DNA from: Spirochaetaceae bacterium
Lineage (GTDB): Bacteria; Spirochaetota; Spirochaetia; Treponematales; Breznakiellaceae
Direction of reading: 5' to 3'
Assembly: GCA_031265025.1 (NCBI GenBank)
Contig: JAISDF010000180.1
Coordinates: 1 to 6,165 of the forward strand
Length of the DNA stretch: 6,165 nucleotides
Below are positions 6,131 through 6,165 of this stretch, piece after piece; within the stretch, counting starts at the first letter, position 1; every line of letters starts with the position of its first letter. The notes under the pieces are model-generated. The model was not told the DNA's origin. It made no database searches and saw only the letters and a program-made list of their open reading frames with translations. A program made the translations under genes and the position numbers.

Positions 6131-6165
6131 AGCCTGTCTATATTGTGTCCACATATAGACAGGCT
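6131..6165 (+). terminator. Perfect 13-bp hairpin after the reductase gene, likely terminator stem cut by the window edge
   Basis: AGCCTGTCTATAT (6131-6143) pairs perfectly with ATATAGACAGGCT (6153-6165) around a 9-base loop. It begins 22 bases after the stop codon, where a terminator for the reductase gene is expected, and is preceded by an A-rich stretch (6111-6121). Whether a T-run follows cannot be seen because the second arm ends at the last base of the window. An inverted repeat of another kind, or a contig end, is possible. Confidence 0.55.

Noticed and set aside
1..6165. tRNA or rRNA genes, CRISPR arrays, insertion sequences, phage genes
   Set aside because: None was found on either strand. 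There are no regularly spaced repeats, transposase or integrase motifs, or tRNA-like cloverleaf.

Overview
The window holds two divergent transcription units separated by a 298-base AT-rich intergenic region. Coding DNA is moderately GC-rich, while the intergenic core (about 3970-4130) is strongly AT-rich. The rightward protein starts with a lipoprotein signal of the relaxed spirochaetal type (Val-Leu-Ser-Cys). Together with a Gld-type ABC exporter and a hemeless flavin reductase, this makes an anaerobic or fermentative spirochaete (Treponema-like) a reasonable guess. No rRNA or other taxonomic marker is present, so that is inference only.

Leftward unit (3887 down to 1): four tightly packed genes in the order tRNase Z (rnz), ABC ATPase, ABC-2 permease, and a GldG-like auxiliary protein that runs off the left edge. 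The junctions are 10 bases, a 4-base ATGA overlap, and 2 bases, so the four are almost certainly co-transcribed and partly translationally coupled. The last three form one membrane complex: a cytoplasmic ATPase, a six-helix permease and a membrane-anchored extracytoplasmic subunit. The tRNA 3'-end endonuclease in front is a housekeeping gene placed first in this transporter operon.

Intergenic region (3888-4185): it contains a good sigma-70-type promoter for each direction. The two overlap physically and share the same -10 bases. The rightward leader carries short repeats and a hairpin followed by a T-run just before a strong ribosome binding site.

Rightward unit (4186-6108): a 640-residue predicted lipoprotein reductase with an N-terminal FMN-binding domain carrying a covalent flavinylation motif (Asp-x-x-Ser-Gly-Ala-Thr-x-Thr), followed by a fumarate/urocanate-reductase-type FAD domain. 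Catalytic arginine and carboxylate-clamp residues are kept, but several residues that define fumarate reductases are not, so the substrate is probably something other than fumarate. The gene is followed by a perfect 13-bp hairpin that ends exactly at the window edge, probably the stem of a terminator.

Nothing here is a clearly new system. The most interesting items are the reductase with an unassigned substrate and no visible electron partner, the mutually exclusive divergent promoters, and the coupling of rnz to a Gld-type transporter.
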